Shown here: one piece after another, positions 17,792 to 27,011 of the stretch
How positions within the stretch are numbered: the stretch's first letter is position 1
Layout of the letters: every line of letters starts with the position of its first letter
NCBI RefSeq assembly: GCF_946885955.1
Contig: NZ_CAMPHI010000019.1
Span: 27,186-91,185 of the forward strand
Length of the DNA stretch: 64,000 nucleotides
Direction: 5' to 3'
Source: an uncultured Pseudomonas sp.
GTDB lineage: Bacteria > Pseudomonadota > Gammaproteobacteria > Pseudomonadales > Pseudomonadaceae
Made by a program: the position numbers and the translations under genes
The notes under the pieces: model-generated
The model's database searches: none
Seen by the model: the letters and a program-made list of their open reading frames with translations, nothing else
Told to the model about the DNA's origin: nothing

Positions 17792-18091
17792 ATGAGCCAA
17801 AGCGATCGTGCGTACAGCGAAAAACGCGATTACATCCGTATGCGGCTGGAAGCACCAGTTACCCTGCATCATGCCGGGCGCGAGATTCCTGCGCTCTGCC
17901 TCGATCTCTCCAGTACCGGCATGCAAATCGAAGCCGAATGCGTATTGGCTCTGGGCGAGATGGTCAACGTGCATATCGCCTCCGACCACAACGAACTCAG
18001 CGGGCTCAATGCTCAGGCAGAGGTGGTACGAGTAATCGACCTGGGCGATGGCCGTCAATCGATCGGCTTGGCGATTGTCTCGATGACCTGA
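17792..18091 (+). CDS. PilZ-domain protein (cyclic-di-GMP binding)
   Basis: A 99-residue single-domain protein. The two c-di-GMP binding motifs are present: RDYIR (RxxxR) near residue 12 and DLSSTGMQI (DxSxxG) near residue 38. GAGGATAG lies upstream of the ATG. It probably acts as a small cytoplasmic receptor that relays c-di-GMP level to a partner, which the sequence does not reveal. It is divergent from rssB and is followed by a clear terminator. Confidence 0.9.
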   Translation: MSQSDRAYSEKRDYIRMRLEAPVTLHHAGREIPALCLDLSSTGMQIEAECVLALGEMVNVHIASDHNELSGLNAQAEVVRVIDLGDGRQSIGLAIVSMT

Positions 18092-18112
18092 AGGTCTTTC
18101 AGCGGACTAGCA

Positions 18113-18138
18113 AAAAGGCGGCCTTCGGGCCGCCTTTT
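18113..18138. terminator. Terminator after the PilZ gene
   Basis: An 11-bp stem AAAAGGCGGCC / GGCCGCCTTTT with a TTCG tetraloop. The A- and T-rich ends make it usable for both the PilZ gene and the convergent mlaA gene. Confidence 0.85.
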
Positions 18139-18159
18139 CGCTTCTTATCCATGCGCTGC

Positions 18160-18864
18160 TCAGAAGTCGTCTTCGACCTGACCGTCCTGCACGCGGAATT
18201 CGCGGTTCTGCAGATAGGCGTTACGGATAAAGATGTATTTGTCGCCACTGACCAGGCGCTCGGCCGACAGCAGATTGGCGCGCGTATCGATCACCTCGAC
18301 CCCACGGGTGACATTTCGGGTCGGGATATGATCCATGTGCGGATACGGCGTCAGGAAGCTGTCCGGAATCTTGGCGCCGGCATCGCGCACGGTACTTGGC
18401 CCCAGCAACGGCAGGACCAGATAAGGTCCGCTGCCCAGGCCCCAGGCACCGAGGGTCTGGCCGAAGTCCTCGTCGTTCTGTGCCAGCCCCATATGCTTGG
18501 CCACGTCGAAGAAGCCCAACAGGCCAAAGGTGGTATTGAAGATCAAGCGCCCGGTATCCACGCCGGCATTATGAAACTTGCCCTGCAACAGGTCGTTGGC
18601 CAGGTTGCCGACATCGCCGATATTGCCGAACACATTGTGCACGCCATCTTCCAGGAACTGCGGCGTGACCGCCTGATAGCCCTGCGCCAGCGGCTTGAGG
18701 GCATAAGTATCGATGGTGTCGTTGAAGGTAAATACCTTGCGATTGAAGCCTTCCCAAGGATCTTCTTCGGCGGCATGGGCAAGCACTGGCAGCAGCACCA
18801 GACTGGTACAGGCAAACAATCGGCCCAGACGACTTATCCAACTTGCACCGATTACACGCATCAC
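18160..18864 (-). CDS. mlaA: Outer-membrane lipid asymmetry protein MlaA (VacJ)
   Basis: A 234-residue MlaA/VacJ family protein. It removes misplaced phospholipids from the outer leaflet of the outer membrane and hands them to MlaC. DPWEGFNRKVFTFND at the start of the mature part, FGNIGDVGNLANDLLQG and GPYLVLPLLGPS are family hallmarks. The signal peptide ends in AHA, a type I site. The only Cys nearby (residue 19) sits inside the hydrophobic core and does not make a lipobox, so this version is probably not a lipoprotein, unlike E. coli MlaA. A second ATG one codon downstream is possible. Confidence 0.93.
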   Translation of the reverse strand: MMRVIGASWISRLGRLFACTSLVLLPVLAHAAEEDPWEGFNRKVFTFNDTIDTYALKPLAQGYQAVTPQFLEDGVHNVFGNIGDVGNLANDLLQGKFHNAGVDTGRLIFNTTFGLLGFFDVAKHMGLAQNDEDFGQTLGAWGLGSGPYLVLPLLGPSTVRDAGAKIPDSFLTPYPHMDHIPTRNVTRGVEVIDTRANLLSAERLVSGDKYIFIRNAYLQNREFRVQDGQVEDDF

Positions 18865-19136
18865 GGTCTCTCCTTGAGAAAATCAGAATGGCGGCCCGCG
18901 GACGGCCAACAGGGTCGCGCAGTATAAAGTCTGAATCACTGAATAGGCAGCATAGCGGATGATGAAGGCAAAATGCCTTACCCGATAGCTCGTCTCGTAT
19001 CTGGATACATTTACCCGGCACTCAGCTGCGCAAGGCTTGATCCATGGCAAGCAAAGCATCGCGGCATGCATTACCCTTACAGGTAAGTGAGGGGTTGCGG
19101 CTCCCGCATGTAACCACCAGAAAAAGGATGTGCCCT

Positions 19137-19403
19137 ATGCCTACAAACCGCCTGCAGCAGCAATTGGAAGAACTGCGCGATCAGTTGGCAGACGACCAGC
19201 CGCTCAGCGAAGAGGAGCGCGCATCGCTGTATGTACTCGTTCAGGAAATCGAAGCGCAATTGGCTCGCCACGCCGCGACGGCGCCGGACGCCAATCTGAT
19301 CGATGGCGTCAACTTCGCGGTGGAGCGTTTCGAAGCCAGTCATCCGACCCTGGCCGGCACCTTGCGCAACATCATGCAAAGCCTGGCCAACATGGGGATC
19401 TGA
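19137..19403 (+). CDS. DUF4404-type small helical protein
   Basis: An 88-residue protein rich in Leu, Gln and Glu, predicted as a helical hairpin (residues 4-45), with a conserved-looking C-terminal HPTLAGTLRNIMQSLANMGI. AAGGA 8 bases upstream selects the ATG at 19137 over an in-frame ATG three codons earlier. It matches the small DUF4404 proteins seen in Pseudomonas. Function is unknown. It stands alone between mlaA and queF. Confidence 0.75.
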   Translation: MPTNRLQQQLEELRDQLADDQPLSEEERASLYVLVQEIEAQLARHAATAPDANLIDGVNFAVERFEASHPTLAGTLRNIMQSLANMGI

Positions 19404-19408
19404 GCCAC

Positions 19409-19433
19409 AGCGGCAAGCTTATGGCTTGCCGCT
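19409..19433. terminator. Hairpin between convergent genes
   Basis: A 10-bp stem AGCGGCAAGC / GCTTGCCGCT with a 5-base loop between the DUF4404 gene and queF. There is no long T-run on either strand, so termination is likely but not certain. Confidence 0.5.
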
Positions 19434-19450
19434 CATGGTTTGCAGCCCGC

Positions 19451-20281
19451 CTACTGCCTTACCAGCCGGCAATTGTCCGGCGTTATCGCCGCGCTGCTGC
19501 GGTAAGGGTTGATGTCCAGGCCACCGCGGCGCACATAGCGCGCATACACCGTCAGGTGCTCAGGTTCGAGCAAGCGCTGCAGGTCGAGGAAGATTCGCTC
19601 GACGCACTGCTCATGAAAATCCGCGTGCTGGCGGAAGCTCACCAGATAGGCCAGCAGACTGGCGTGATCCAGCGCCGCGCCGCGATACTGCACCACCACC
19701 GTGCCCCAATCCGGCTGACCGGTGACCGGACAATTGGATTTCAGCAAATGGCTGTGCAGGCGTTCCTCGATCACCCGGGTCGAGTCACAACGCAGCAGTT
19801 GCGGTGCCGGCGCGGCGTAGTTGCTGATCGCCACATCCAGCTCATCGATACAGGTACCCGGCGCACCCGTCACGCCCTCGGCGGTGGCTTCGGCCAAACT
19901 GCGCAGGCGTACGCCAACGGGTTTGCCCGCCGCTGCCGACAGGTCCTTCTCCAGCAACGCCTGTAACTCGGCTCGGTCGCCGAACATCGTCTGATTCAGC
20001 GAATTCAGATAAAGCTTGAACGACTTGGATTCGATGATATTCGGCGAGTCGGCCGGGATCGCGAATTCGCCGATGGCCACCACCGGCTTACCGGATGGCA
20101 ACAGCCAGGACAGCTCGAAACAGTTCCAGAAATCCACGCCGCGATAAGGCAGGGTCTCGGCGCTCAGGCCCAGCTCGGCCCATTTCGCCGCCCGGGGTAT
20201 CGGGAACAGCAACGACGGCGTGTAGGTATCGATGTATTCGCTGGCTTTACCCAGGGGCGAATTTTCAGCGGCGGGATGCAT
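19451..20281 (-). CDS. queF: NADPH-dependent 7-cyano-7-deazaguanine reductase QueF
   Basis: A 276-residue bimodular (long-type) QueF. It reduces preQ0 to preQ1 in queuosine synthesis with NADPH. The family motif [11 protein letters not shown] lies at residues 84-94 and the thioimide-forming Cys is C184 in [12 protein letters not shown]. The length fits the E. coli form (about 282) rather than the short Bacillus form. It lies 47 bp downstream of pyrF on the same strand. Confidence 0.95.
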   Translation of the reverse strand: MHPAAENSPLGKASEYIDTYTPSLLFPIPRAAKWAELGLSAETLPYRGVDFWNCFELSWLLPSGKPVVAIGEFAIPADSPNIIESKSFKLYLNSLNQTMFGDRAELQALLEKDLSAAAGKPVGVRLRSLAEATAEGVTGAPGTCIDELDVAISNYAAPAPQLLRCDSTRVIEERLHSHLLKSNCPVTGQPDWGTVVVQYRGAALDHASLLAYLVSFRQHADFHEQCVERIFLDLQRLLEPEHLTVYARYVRRGGLDINPYRSSAAITPDNCRLVRQ

Positions 20282-20328
20282 GTGTCAAAACCTGGTTAAT
20301 CGAACGAATCGGTGGGAGGGCCTGGGGT

Positions 20329-21027
20329 TCAGGCCAGTTCGGCAACGACCGCGGCCAATGCCTGCGCCGGATCGGCGGCCTGGCTGATCGGCCGGCCGAT
20401 GACCAGATAATCGGAACCGACATCCATGGCCTGGCGCGGGGTCAGAATACGCCGTTGGTCGTCCTGGGCGCTGCCAGCCGGACGAATCCCCGGAGTAACC
20501 AATTGCAGTGCCGGATGGGCGCTTTTCAACGCCTGGGCTTCCTGCGCGGAGCAGACCAGACCATCCAGTCCCGCCTGAGCGGCCAAGCCGGCCAGGCGCA
20601 GCACCTGGGCCTGGGGCTCGATATCCAGGCCGATGCCGGCCAGGTCCTCGCGCTCCATGCTGGTCAGCACGGTCACACCGATCAGCAGCGGTTTGGCGCC
20701 GCTCAATTGGTCGAGGGTTTCGCGGCACGCGGCCATCATGCGCAAGCCGCCCGAGCAATGCACATTGACCATCCATACGCCCATCTCGGCCGCAGCCTTG
20801 ACCGCCATGGCCGTGGTGTTCGGAATGTCGTGAAATTTCAAGTCGAGAAACACTTCGAAGCCCTTGCCGGCCAGCGCGCTGACGATATCCGGGCCGCAGC
20901 GGGTGAACAGCTCCTTGCCGACCTTGACCCGGCACAACCGGGGATCGAGACGATCGGCCAGCGCCAGGGCGGCATCACGGGTCGGGAAATCCAGGGCAAC
21001 GATAATCGGGGTCTGGCAGGCGGACAT
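20329..21027 (-). CDS. pyrF: Orotidine 5'-phosphate decarboxylase
   Basis: A 232-residue TIM-barrel enzyme making UMP from OMP. The catalytic Lys is K64 in [12 protein letters not shown], with the partner Asp in the same motif; [10 protein letters not shown] at the N-terminus and TPGIRP near residue 180 are conserved. The ATG at 21027 gives the family's usual N-terminus; an in-frame ATG seven codons earlier is less likely. Confidence 0.96.
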   Translation of the reverse strand: MSACQTPIIVALDFPTRDAALALADRLDPRLCRVKVGKELFTRCGPDIVSALAGKGFEVFLDLKFHDIPNTTAMAVKAAAEMGVWMVNVHCSGGLRMMAACRETLDQLSGAKPLLIGVTVLTSMEREDLAGIGLDIEPQAQVLRLAGLAAQAGLDGLVCSAQEAQALKSAHPALQLVTPGIRPAGSAQDDQRRILTPRQAMDVGSDYLVIGRPISQAADPAQALAAVVAELA

Positions 21028-21099
21028 GGACGGGCTCTCGCAGGACAAATTCGCCGCGCATTGTAGCGGAACCCGCCTGCAATTGCCGACTCGCCGTCC

Positions 21100-22311
21100 C
21101 TAGCCAAGGCACCCGCGTAATCGTGCCGCGTCGCTGCTCTTGCAATTGAGCGCCACGCGCTCCAACCCCAACCAGGCGGCCAACGCTAGCAGGTTGCGCG
21201 CCAGCGCCAATAGCGCGTCCTCATCCAGCCCTGGCGTTTCCACATGCAGCGCGTGCACGGCCAGACAGCCGTGGGCGCGCTCGGCACGCAAATCCAGGCG
21301 TGCCAGCAGACGATCGCGGTACAGAAACGGCAGTACGTAATAGCCATACACCCGTTTGTGTTGCGGGGTGTAGATCTCCAGGCGATAGCGGAAGTCGAAC
21401 AAACGCTCGGTACGCGCCCGCTCCCAGATCAGCGAATCGAAGGGCGAGAGCAAGGCGCTGGCCTCGACCTTGCGCGGAATTTTCGGCTCGCCTCGGCAAT
21501 ACGCGAGCTGCGCCCAATCCTGCACCCGCACCGGCTGCAGCTCCCCGGCCTCGAGCAATTCGGATAGCCGCGCCTGGCTGTCGCGGGCGTCCAGACGGTA
21601 GTAGTCGCGCAGATCCTTTTCCGTGGCCACGCCCAGGGCCTCGGCCGCATGCAGCAATAGCCGCCGCTGCGCCTCGGCGCTCTCCACCTCGGGCGCGTCC
21701 AGCACGGCAGAGGGCAATACCCGTTCCGGCAAGTCGTATAAACGCTCGAAGCCGCGACGCCCGGCAACGGTCACCTCGCCCGCGGCGAACAACCATTCGA
21801 GGGCATGTTTTTCCGCACTCCAACCCCACCAGGCGCTGCTGCCGGCGGTTTTCTGCGCCAGGCTGCCGGCGCCCAATGCGCCCTGCTCGCCAACCGCCTG
21901 CAAAACCCGCCGAATCAATGGTTGCTGCTCGCGGCCGAAACGCGCCAGTTGTTTGTAGATGCCCTCGCCATTGCGCGCTTGCTGCATGCGCCAGCGCAGC
22001 AGCGGATGGAACGACAGCGGCAGCAACGAAGCCTCGTGCCCCCAGTACTCGAACAATCCGCGACGACGCCCGCCACTCCAGGCCACTTGCTCCAACAGCG
22101 TTCGGTCATAGGCGCCGAGGCGGGAAAACAGCGGCAGATAATGCGAACGCACCAGAGCGTTCACCGAGTCGATCTGCAGCACGCCGAGCCGGGCAATCTG
22201 CGCGAGCACTTGCCGGTGACCGACATTAGTCGGCAGCGCGCGGCCGAAGCCCTGGGCGCGCAGTGCCAGGCGCCGGGCTTGGGCGAGGGTCAGTGTCTGC
22301 GTCGAAGTCAT
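21100..22311 (-). CDS. ycaQ: Interstrand-crosslink DNA glycosylase family protein (YcaQ/AlkX)
   Basis: A 403-residue winged-helix protein of the AlkZ/AlkX (HTH_42) family. Members unhook or excise damaged bases in alkylated and crosslinked DNA. The catalytic QxD-type motif is Q46-I47-D48 in LGVLQIDSVN, which places it with AlkX/YcaQ rather than AlkZ (QxQ). LSPFDSLIWERARTERLF and KRVYGYYVLP near the C-terminus are conserved. The start at 22311 (ATG) removes a poorly supported long N-terminal extension. It follows the DUF3291 gene by 13 bp, so the two are probably co-transcribed. Confidence 0.88.
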   Translation of the reverse strand: MTSTQTLTLAQARRLALRAQGFGRALPTNVGHRQVLAQIARLGVLQIDSVNALVRSHYLPLFSRLGAYDRTLLEQVAWSGGRRRGLFEYWGHEASLLPLSFHPLLRWRMQQARNGEGIYKQLARFGREQQPLIRRVLQAVGEQGALGAGSLAQKTAGSSAWWGWSAEKHALEWLFAAGEVTVAGRRGFERLYDLPERVLPSAVLDAPEVESAEAQRRLLLHAAEALGVATEKDLRDYYRLDARDSQARLSELLEAGELQPVRVQDWAQLAYCRGEPKIPRKVEASALLSPFDSLIWERARTERLFDFRYRLEIYTPQHKRVYGYYVLPFLYRDRLLARLDLRAERAHGCLAVHALHVETPGLDEDALLALARNLLALAAWLGLERVALNCKSSDAARLRGCLG

Positions 22312-22324
22312 GGCCTGGACGAGT

Positions 22325-22795
22325 TCATTCAGCCATCGCCGAAAGCGGCATGTCCCCGGGCGCAAACGCCTGGCGAAAGCTGAATGCTTGCGCCGTCGGT
22401 CCTCTTTCACGCAACGACTGCAAACGCTCGGCAGCTTCCTGCTCGCTGGGTAAGTGTCCGGCCGGCACCCACCAGAGCACCATGTGTGCCTCGCCCATCC
22501 GCGCGAACCATTCGTTACGTCGCTTGAGCATCTCGGCATGGGCGGACTTGTAGACATAGTCCTTGAGCGCATCGATGTCGCGCCACAGCGACAGATTGAC
22601 CAACACCTCCTCGCCGAAGGGTCGTTTCGCGGTGGCATCGCCCGCCTCGTCCTGCAAACGCCAGACGAATCCCGGCGAGGCTTCGGCCAGGGCGTTGATG
22701 CGTTGCAGATTGGCGACGAAATCCGCCATGCCGGGGGACTCCAGCGGTTGCTTCATGCTGGCGATATTCAACTGCGCGAGGTGGTAGGCGGACAT
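22325..22795 (-). CDS. DUF3291 domain protein
   Basis: A 156-residue single-domain protein with YHLAQLNIA at its start and a Trp-rich YVYKSAHAEMLKRRNEWF middle, as in DUF3291 proteins of the ferredoxin-like dimeric barrel type. AAGGAG seven bases upstream fixes the ATG at 22795. Function is unknown. It sits between the EamA transporter gene and ycaQ in one direction, with gaps of 30 and 13 bp, suggesting one transcript. Confidence 0.82.
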   Translation of the reverse strand: MSAYHLAQLNIASMKQPLESPGMADFVANLQRINALAEASPGFVWRLQDEAGDATAKRPFGEEVLVNLSLWRDIDALKDYVYKSAHAEMLKRRNEWFARMGEAHMVLWWVPAGHLPSEQEAAERLQSLRERGPTAQAFSFRQAFAPGDMPLSAMAE

Positions 22796-22825
22796 GCATG
22801 TGCTCCTTGTGTTTGTCACTGTCCT

Positions 22826-23761
22826 TCAGCGTAGCGCCAGCCAGGCATTGAGGCGCTTGCCCACCCAGGCATGATTGCTGACCAGAACGATCCCCAGCAC
22901 CACCAGCAGCGCACCGGCGACGAAATTCAGGCTCAGCGGTTCGCCGAGGATCAGCACGCCGAAGGTCACGCCGAACATCGGGGTCATAAACGAGAACACC
23001 GCCATGTTCGACGCCAGATAACGGCGCAACAACCAGAACCAGGTGAAGTAGCTGAGAAACGACACCACAACGCCTTGGAACAGCACGCTGCCGACGCTGA
23101 TCGCCGTCCAGCGGATCGGCCCGAGCTGATCGGTCGCGGCGGCATAGCCCAACAACAAGGCAAAAGAAACGCCGAGCTGATAAAGCAGCGTCAGCGTCGG
23201 CGGTGCTTCGGACAGGCGCGAACCGCGCACCACCACGGTGGTCGCGCCCCAGGCAGCCCCCGCCAACAGGCCGAACGCATCGCCTAGCAGCACGTAGCGA
23301 TCCATCGTCGACCATTGCATGCCCACGCCAAACGCCACGGCGATACCGGCGAAGCACAGGGCGATGCCCAACCATTGCAGGCGGTACAAGCGTTCATGCG
23401 GCAGCAGCAGGTGCAGGCCCAGCGCGGAAAATATCGGCGCGGTATAGAGAAATACCGCGATGTGCGAGGCCGAGGTGTACTGCAAACCGAGCGCGATGAA
23501 AAAGAACTCCAGAGCGAACAGCACCCCGGCCAGCAAGCCGCCACGCCAGGTGCACCCCAGCCAGCCCTGCCAGCCGCGCTGCCAGAGCATCAACGCGCCG
23601 ACCAATAGCGCGGCAATACCCGAACGCAGCGCGACCTGCAGCAGCGGTGTGATATCCGCGGCCGCCAGCTTGATCGCCACCTGCTGGAAGCCCCAGATGG
23701 CGCATAGCAGCAACATCAACTGGAACAGAAATACGTCGGCGCCCTTGCGCGCGACACTCAT
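22826..23761 (-). CDS. EamA/DMT-family membrane transporter
   Basis: A 311-residue protein with about ten hydrophobic helices in two EamA repeats (roughly residues 12-145 and 160-300). AIWGFQQVAIK at helix 1 and GEPLSLNFVAGALLVVLGI in the last helices are typical of drug/metabolite exporters. The substrate cannot be told. It is the first gene of a likely three-gene unit with the DUF3291 gene and ycaQ. Confidence 0.9.
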   Translation of the reverse strand: MSVARKGADVFLFQLMLLLCAIWGFQQVAIKLAAADITPLLQVALRSGIAALLVGALMLWQRGWQGWLGCTWRGGLLAGVLFALEFFFIALGLQYTSASHIAVFLYTAPIFSALGLHLLLPHERLYRLQWLGIALCFAGIAVAFGVGMQWSTMDRYVLLGDAFGLLAGAAWGATTVVVRGSRLSEAPPTLTLLYQLGVSFALLLGYAAATDQLGPIRWTAISVGSVLFQGVVVSFLSYFTWFWLLRRYLASNMAVFSFMTPMFGVTFGVLILGEPLSLNFVAGALLVVLGIVLVSNHAWVGKRLNAWLALR

Positions 23762-23806
23762 CCGGACCCACTGCCTGCGGCCACCATGGAGCCCTCCTCA
23801 AAACGG

Positions 23807-24037
23807 TTATTTCACAAGCGGATCATCCCAGAATGACCGCTCGGTTTCCTGCAAAATATCCGCCCGGCTCAAGCCGATATCCTTCAGTGCACCGTCACTC
23901 AGCGTCGCCAGCTGCTGACGCTCCCTGGCCAATTGATTCCAACGCTTGAGGTGCAGCCACAATGCGCGGGCATAGGCAGTCGGATCCAGCTGACGCGGCA
24001 GAGCAGAAGCTATTGCATAACCTTTTTGACCTTTCAT
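23807..24037 (-). CDS. DUF1127 small basic protein
   Basis: A 76-residue protein. The C-terminal half (ARERQQLATLSDGALKDIGLSRADI) is the DUF1127 domain, often RNA-binding or regulatory in Pseudomonas and Alphaproteobacteria. AGGAGG eight bases upstream fixes the ATG at 24037. It is divergent from the LysR gene at 24134, which may control it. Confidence 0.88.
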   Translation of the reverse strand: MKGQKGYAIASALPRQLDPTAYARALWLHLKRWNQLARERQQLATLSDGALKDIGLSRADILQETERSFWDDPLVK

Positions 24038-24133
24038 CTCGTTGCCCTCCTGTGGGGTTGGCGCCAGTCTCGCGCCAGGCTTATGATCAAGCCAACGAAT
24101 GTTTCTTATGTAATCCATTTCAGAGATTGATGA

Positions 24134-24988
24134 ATGGCCAACTACCCGAGCATCGACAGTGAACTGCTGCGCACCTTTGTCGCGATCGCCGACCATGGCG
24201 GCTTCACCCGCGCCGCGGAAATGGTCAACCGCACCCAGTCGGCAGTCAGCATGCAGATGAAGCGCCTGGAAGAAGACGTGATGCAGCGCCCGCTGTTTCA
24301 GCGCGACGGCCGCCAGTTCAGCCTCACCGCCGAAGGCCAATTATTGCTGAGCTACGCCAGGCGGATTCTCCGCCTGCATGCCGAGGTGATGAACAGCATG
24401 CGCGAGCCGCATATGGTCGGCACCGTGCGTATCGGTACCCCGGATGATTATGTGATGCGCTTTATGCAGGGCATTCTGGTGCGCTTCGCCGACTCCTACC
24501 CGCTGGTGCAGGTGGAATTGCACTGCGAGCCCTCGTTCCAGTTACTGCAGCGAAAGGATCTCGACCTGACCATCGTCACCCGCGAACCAGGCACCGAAAT
24601 CGGCCAACTGCTGCGCCAGGAACACCTGGTCTGGGCTCAGGCCCGGGGCAGCAAGCTGCACACGCGAAGCACCTTGCCACTTGCCATGTTCAACTCCCAG
24701 TGCTTCTGCCGCTCCTGGGCTTGTAATGGCCTGGATGCCCTCGGGCGCGACTACCGCATCGCCTACACCAGCCCCAGCCTCTCGGCGATCATGGCCGCGG
24801 TGAGCGCCGGCCTGGCGATTACCGCGCAATTGCACAGCCTGATCACCGCGGACCTGGAGATCATCGGCGAAGCGGAAGGCCTGCCAAGCATGCCCATGGC
24901 CAGTATCGTGTTGCTGCGCAACAGCAATACCCAGTCTCAGGTCAGCGAAACCCTGGCCGAGCAGATCGTCGAAGGCTTCAGATTTTAA
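24134..24988 (+). CDS. LysR-family transcriptional regulator (LrhA/HexA-like)
   Basis: A 284-residue LysR-type regulator. The N-terminal winged helix-turn-helix spans residues 5-65 (LLRTFVAIADHGGFTRAAEMVNRTQSAVSMQMKR region); the effector domain follows. The insertion-rich effector domain with TIVTREPG resembles the LrhA/HexA/PecT group. It is divergent from the DUF1127 gene, and the 96-bp gap between them is the likely operator region. The 3' end overlaps the convergent TauE/SafE gene by 11 bp. Confidence 0.9.
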   Translation: MANYPSIDSELLRTFVAIADHGGFTRAAEMVNRTQSAVSMQMKRLEEDVMQRPLFQRDGRQFSLTAEGQLLLSYARRILRLHAEVMNSMREPHMVGTVRIGTPDDYVMRFMQGILVRFADSYPLVQVELHCEPSFQLLQRKDLDLTIVTREPGTEIGQLLRQEHLVWAQARGSKLHTRSTLPLAMFNSQCFCRSWACNGLDALGRDYRIAYTSPSLSAIMAAVSAGLAITAQLHSLITADLEIIGEAEGLPSMPMASIVLLRNSNTQSQVSETLAEQIVEGFRF

Positions 24989-25733
24989 ACCCGAGCAACA
25001 CCGCGCAGAGCAGCAGGAACCCAGCGAACAGCACGCGCAGTGTGCGTTCCGGCAAGGCGTGAGCCAGGCGCACGCCCCAACTGATACTAAGCAAGCCGCC
25101 CAATGCCAGAGGCGCCGCCAGCACCCAATCGACATGGCCGTGCAGGCCATAGGTCACCAGGGTTACCGCGGTGCTCGGAGCCGCCAGCGACAACGCAAGG
25201 CCCTGGGCGATCACCTGGGTGACGCCGAACACGCCGGTCAATACCGGCACCGCCAGTACCGCACCACCCACACCGAACAAGCCCCCCAGCAGCCCCGCTC
25301 CGCTGCCGAGCGCGGCCAGCCATGGCCAGGGCTGACGCAACCTGGTACCGCCGGCCTGCGGGCGAAAATACAAGCGCGACAGGTTGTAAGCGGCCAATGC
25401 CAGGAGAAACGCCACGAAGCCCATGCGCATCAGCTCCGCATCCAGATTCACCGCCCAGCCGGCACCGAGCAGCGCACAGAGAAAACTGCTCGCCGCCAGA
25501 ATCAGCGCATGGCGCCATTCGATGCGGTTTCGTTGGTGATAGCGCCACAAAGCCAACAACACGTTCGGCACCACCATCACCAGGGCCGTGCCCTGAGCCA
25601 TCTGCTGATCCAGCCCGAAGAGCACGCCGAGCGCCGGAATCGCGATCAGGCCGCCGCCAATCCCGAACAACCCACCGAGGGCGCCGAGCGACAAACCGAG
25701 CATCAGGTTCAAAGCAAAATCAATCGGGTCCAT
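24978..25733 (-). CDS. TauE/SafE-family sulfite/anion exporter-like membrane protein
   Basis: A 251-residue protein with about eight hydrophobic segments and two repeats of the glycine-rich motif GGLFGIGGGLIAIPAL (about residue 22) and GGLFGVGGAVLAVPVL (about 150), the TauE/SafE hallmark. GGAGG five bases before the ATG at 25733 selects this start over an upstream ATG four codons away. The transported species is unknown; sulfite or organosulfur anions are usual. The divergent LysR gene at 25837 is its probable regulator. Confidence 0.9.
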   Translation of the reverse strand: MDPIDFALNLMLGLSLGALGGLFGIGGGLIAIPALGVLFGLDQQMAQGTALVMVVPNVLLALWRYHQRNRIEWRHALILAASSFLCALLGAGWAVNLDAELMRMGFVAFLLALAAYNLSRLYFRPQAGGTRLRQPWPWLAALGSGAGLLGGLFGVGGAVLAVPVLTGVFGVTQVIAQGLALSLAAPSTAVTLVTYGLHGHVDWVLAAPLALGGLLSISWGVRLAHALPERTLRVLFAGFLLLCAVLLGFKI

Positions 25734-25836
25734 CGCTACCTCCATACAGGTGCCACCCATGCTATCCGGCGGCCTCTATCCCGGAAACGCACAGCAGTGC
25801 ACAATGGCTATGCATAAATCGCACAAGCAAACCGAT

Positions 25837-26793
25837 ATGAATCCCGATGCGCTAACCGATCAACTCAGCCTGTTTCTCGATGTCCTGGAAACCGGCAGCT
25901 TTTCCGCGGCCGCACGCCGCCACCCCCTGACACCTTCGGCGGTAGCGCGGCGCATCGATGCGCTGGAGCGCTCGCTGGGCAGCAACCTGTTCAGCCGCAG
26001 CACCCATGCGGTTCGCGCCACCCAGGCCGGGTTCGCCTTCGCCGAACGCGCCCGGCGCATTCTGGCGGAGCTGAACCTGGCCCGCGCCGAAGCCGTATCG
26101 CTGAGCAGCGAGCCCGAAGGCCTGATCCGCATCGACGCGCCCGCGCCTTTCGGCAGGCGTCGGCTGGCCCCGGTCATCGCCGAATTTCTAAGCGCCTACC
26201 CCGGCCTGGATGTGCAGCTGCGCTTGATCGACAGCTTTGTCGATCTACAGGGCGCGCACTTGGGCGAAGTCGACCTGGTATTGCGCATCGGTCCGCTGGC
26301 GGATACCCGCTTGGTCGCCAGCGCCCTGTCGCCGATGATCCGGGTGGCATGCGCCAGCCCCGATTATCTGGCGCGCCGCGGCGTACCACGTAGCCCCGGC
26401 GAACTTGTCGAGCACGACGGTATCGACTGGAGCAGCCTGGCGCCGCCCTATGCCTGGCGCTTCGAACAAGATGGCAAGCTGCAGGTGTATCGACCCAAAC
26501 GCCTGCGCATGACCGCCAACAATGCCGAAGCCCTGCTGTCCAGCGCGCTGGCCGGCCTGGGCATCGCCCACTTGCCGACCTGGCTGATCAGCGAATACCT
26601 GCTGCGTGGCGAACTGCTGCCGCTGTTCTGCGAAGACGGCCTGCCCGCCCCCGAACCCAGCGGCATCTATGCCCTGCGCCTGGAGCGCGAAACCGACTCG
26701 CGCAGCCGCCTGCTACTGGAGTTTCTCAAGTCGCGTTTCGGGCCCGTGGCGCCCTGGGATCTGGCCCTGCAAAGCGGTCTGAATCTTGGCTAA
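25837..26793 (+). CDS. LysR-family transcriptional regulator
   Basis: A 318-residue regulator. The HTH covers residues 5-62 (FLDVLETGSFSAAARRHPLTPSAVARR) and the periplasmic-binding-like effector domain begins around 88 (GLIRIDAPAPFGRR). I chose the ATG at 25837, where the family begins; ATGs at 25804 and 25810 in the same frame are possible, and none has a good Shine-Dalgarno. The divergent TauE/SafE gene is the likely target. Confidence 0.88.
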   Translation: MNPDALTDQLSLFLDVLETGSFSAAARRHPLTPSAVARRIDALERSLGSNLFSRSTHAVRATQAGFAFAERARRILAELNLARAEAVSLSSEPEGLIRIDAPAPFGRRRLAPVIAEFLSAYPGLDVQLRLIDSFVDLQGAHLGEVDLVLRIGPLADTRLVASALSPMIRVACASPDYLARRGVPRSPGELVEHDGIDWSSLAPPYAWRFEQDGKLQVYRPKRLRMTANNAEALLSSALAGLGIAHLPTWLISEYLLRGELLPLFCEDGLPAPEPSGIYALRLERETDSRSRLLLEFLKSRFGPVAPWDLALQSGLNLG

Positions 26794-26814
26794 TCGCGGC
26801 GCACAAGCAACCCT

Positions 26815-26883
26815 GTAGCCCGGATGAAATCCGGGGGGAGATCTATCCCCTGCATACCCGCTCCCGGATTGCATCCGGGCTAC
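26815..26883. repeat. Dispersed palindromic repeat, family 1 (GTAGCCCGGAT type), copy 1
   Basis: The left arm starts GTAGCCCGGATGAAATCCGG and the right arm ends CCCGGATTGCATCCGGGCTAC, forming an inverted pair across about 69 bp. Further copies lie at 57505-57570 and 63836-63911. It sits in the gap between two 3' ends. Confidence 0.85.
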
Positions 26884-26959
26884 TGATCGGCGCCCTTGCT
26901 GGAGCGGTCCCGGCCTCCCACCCAAGCATGGAACGAGTAATCCGGCAAAACCCGGACAT

Positions 26960-26991
26960 AAAAAAGCCCGGCGCTGAGGCCGGGCTTTTTT
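26960..26991 (-). terminator. efp terminator
   Basis: A perfect 13-bp stem AAAAAAGCCCGGC / GCCGGGCTTTTTT with a 6-base loop, 20 bp after the efp stop. It has T-runs on both strands. Confidence 0.9.
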
Positions 26992-27011
26992 GCTCGCGAT
27001 TAAAGCAGGTC

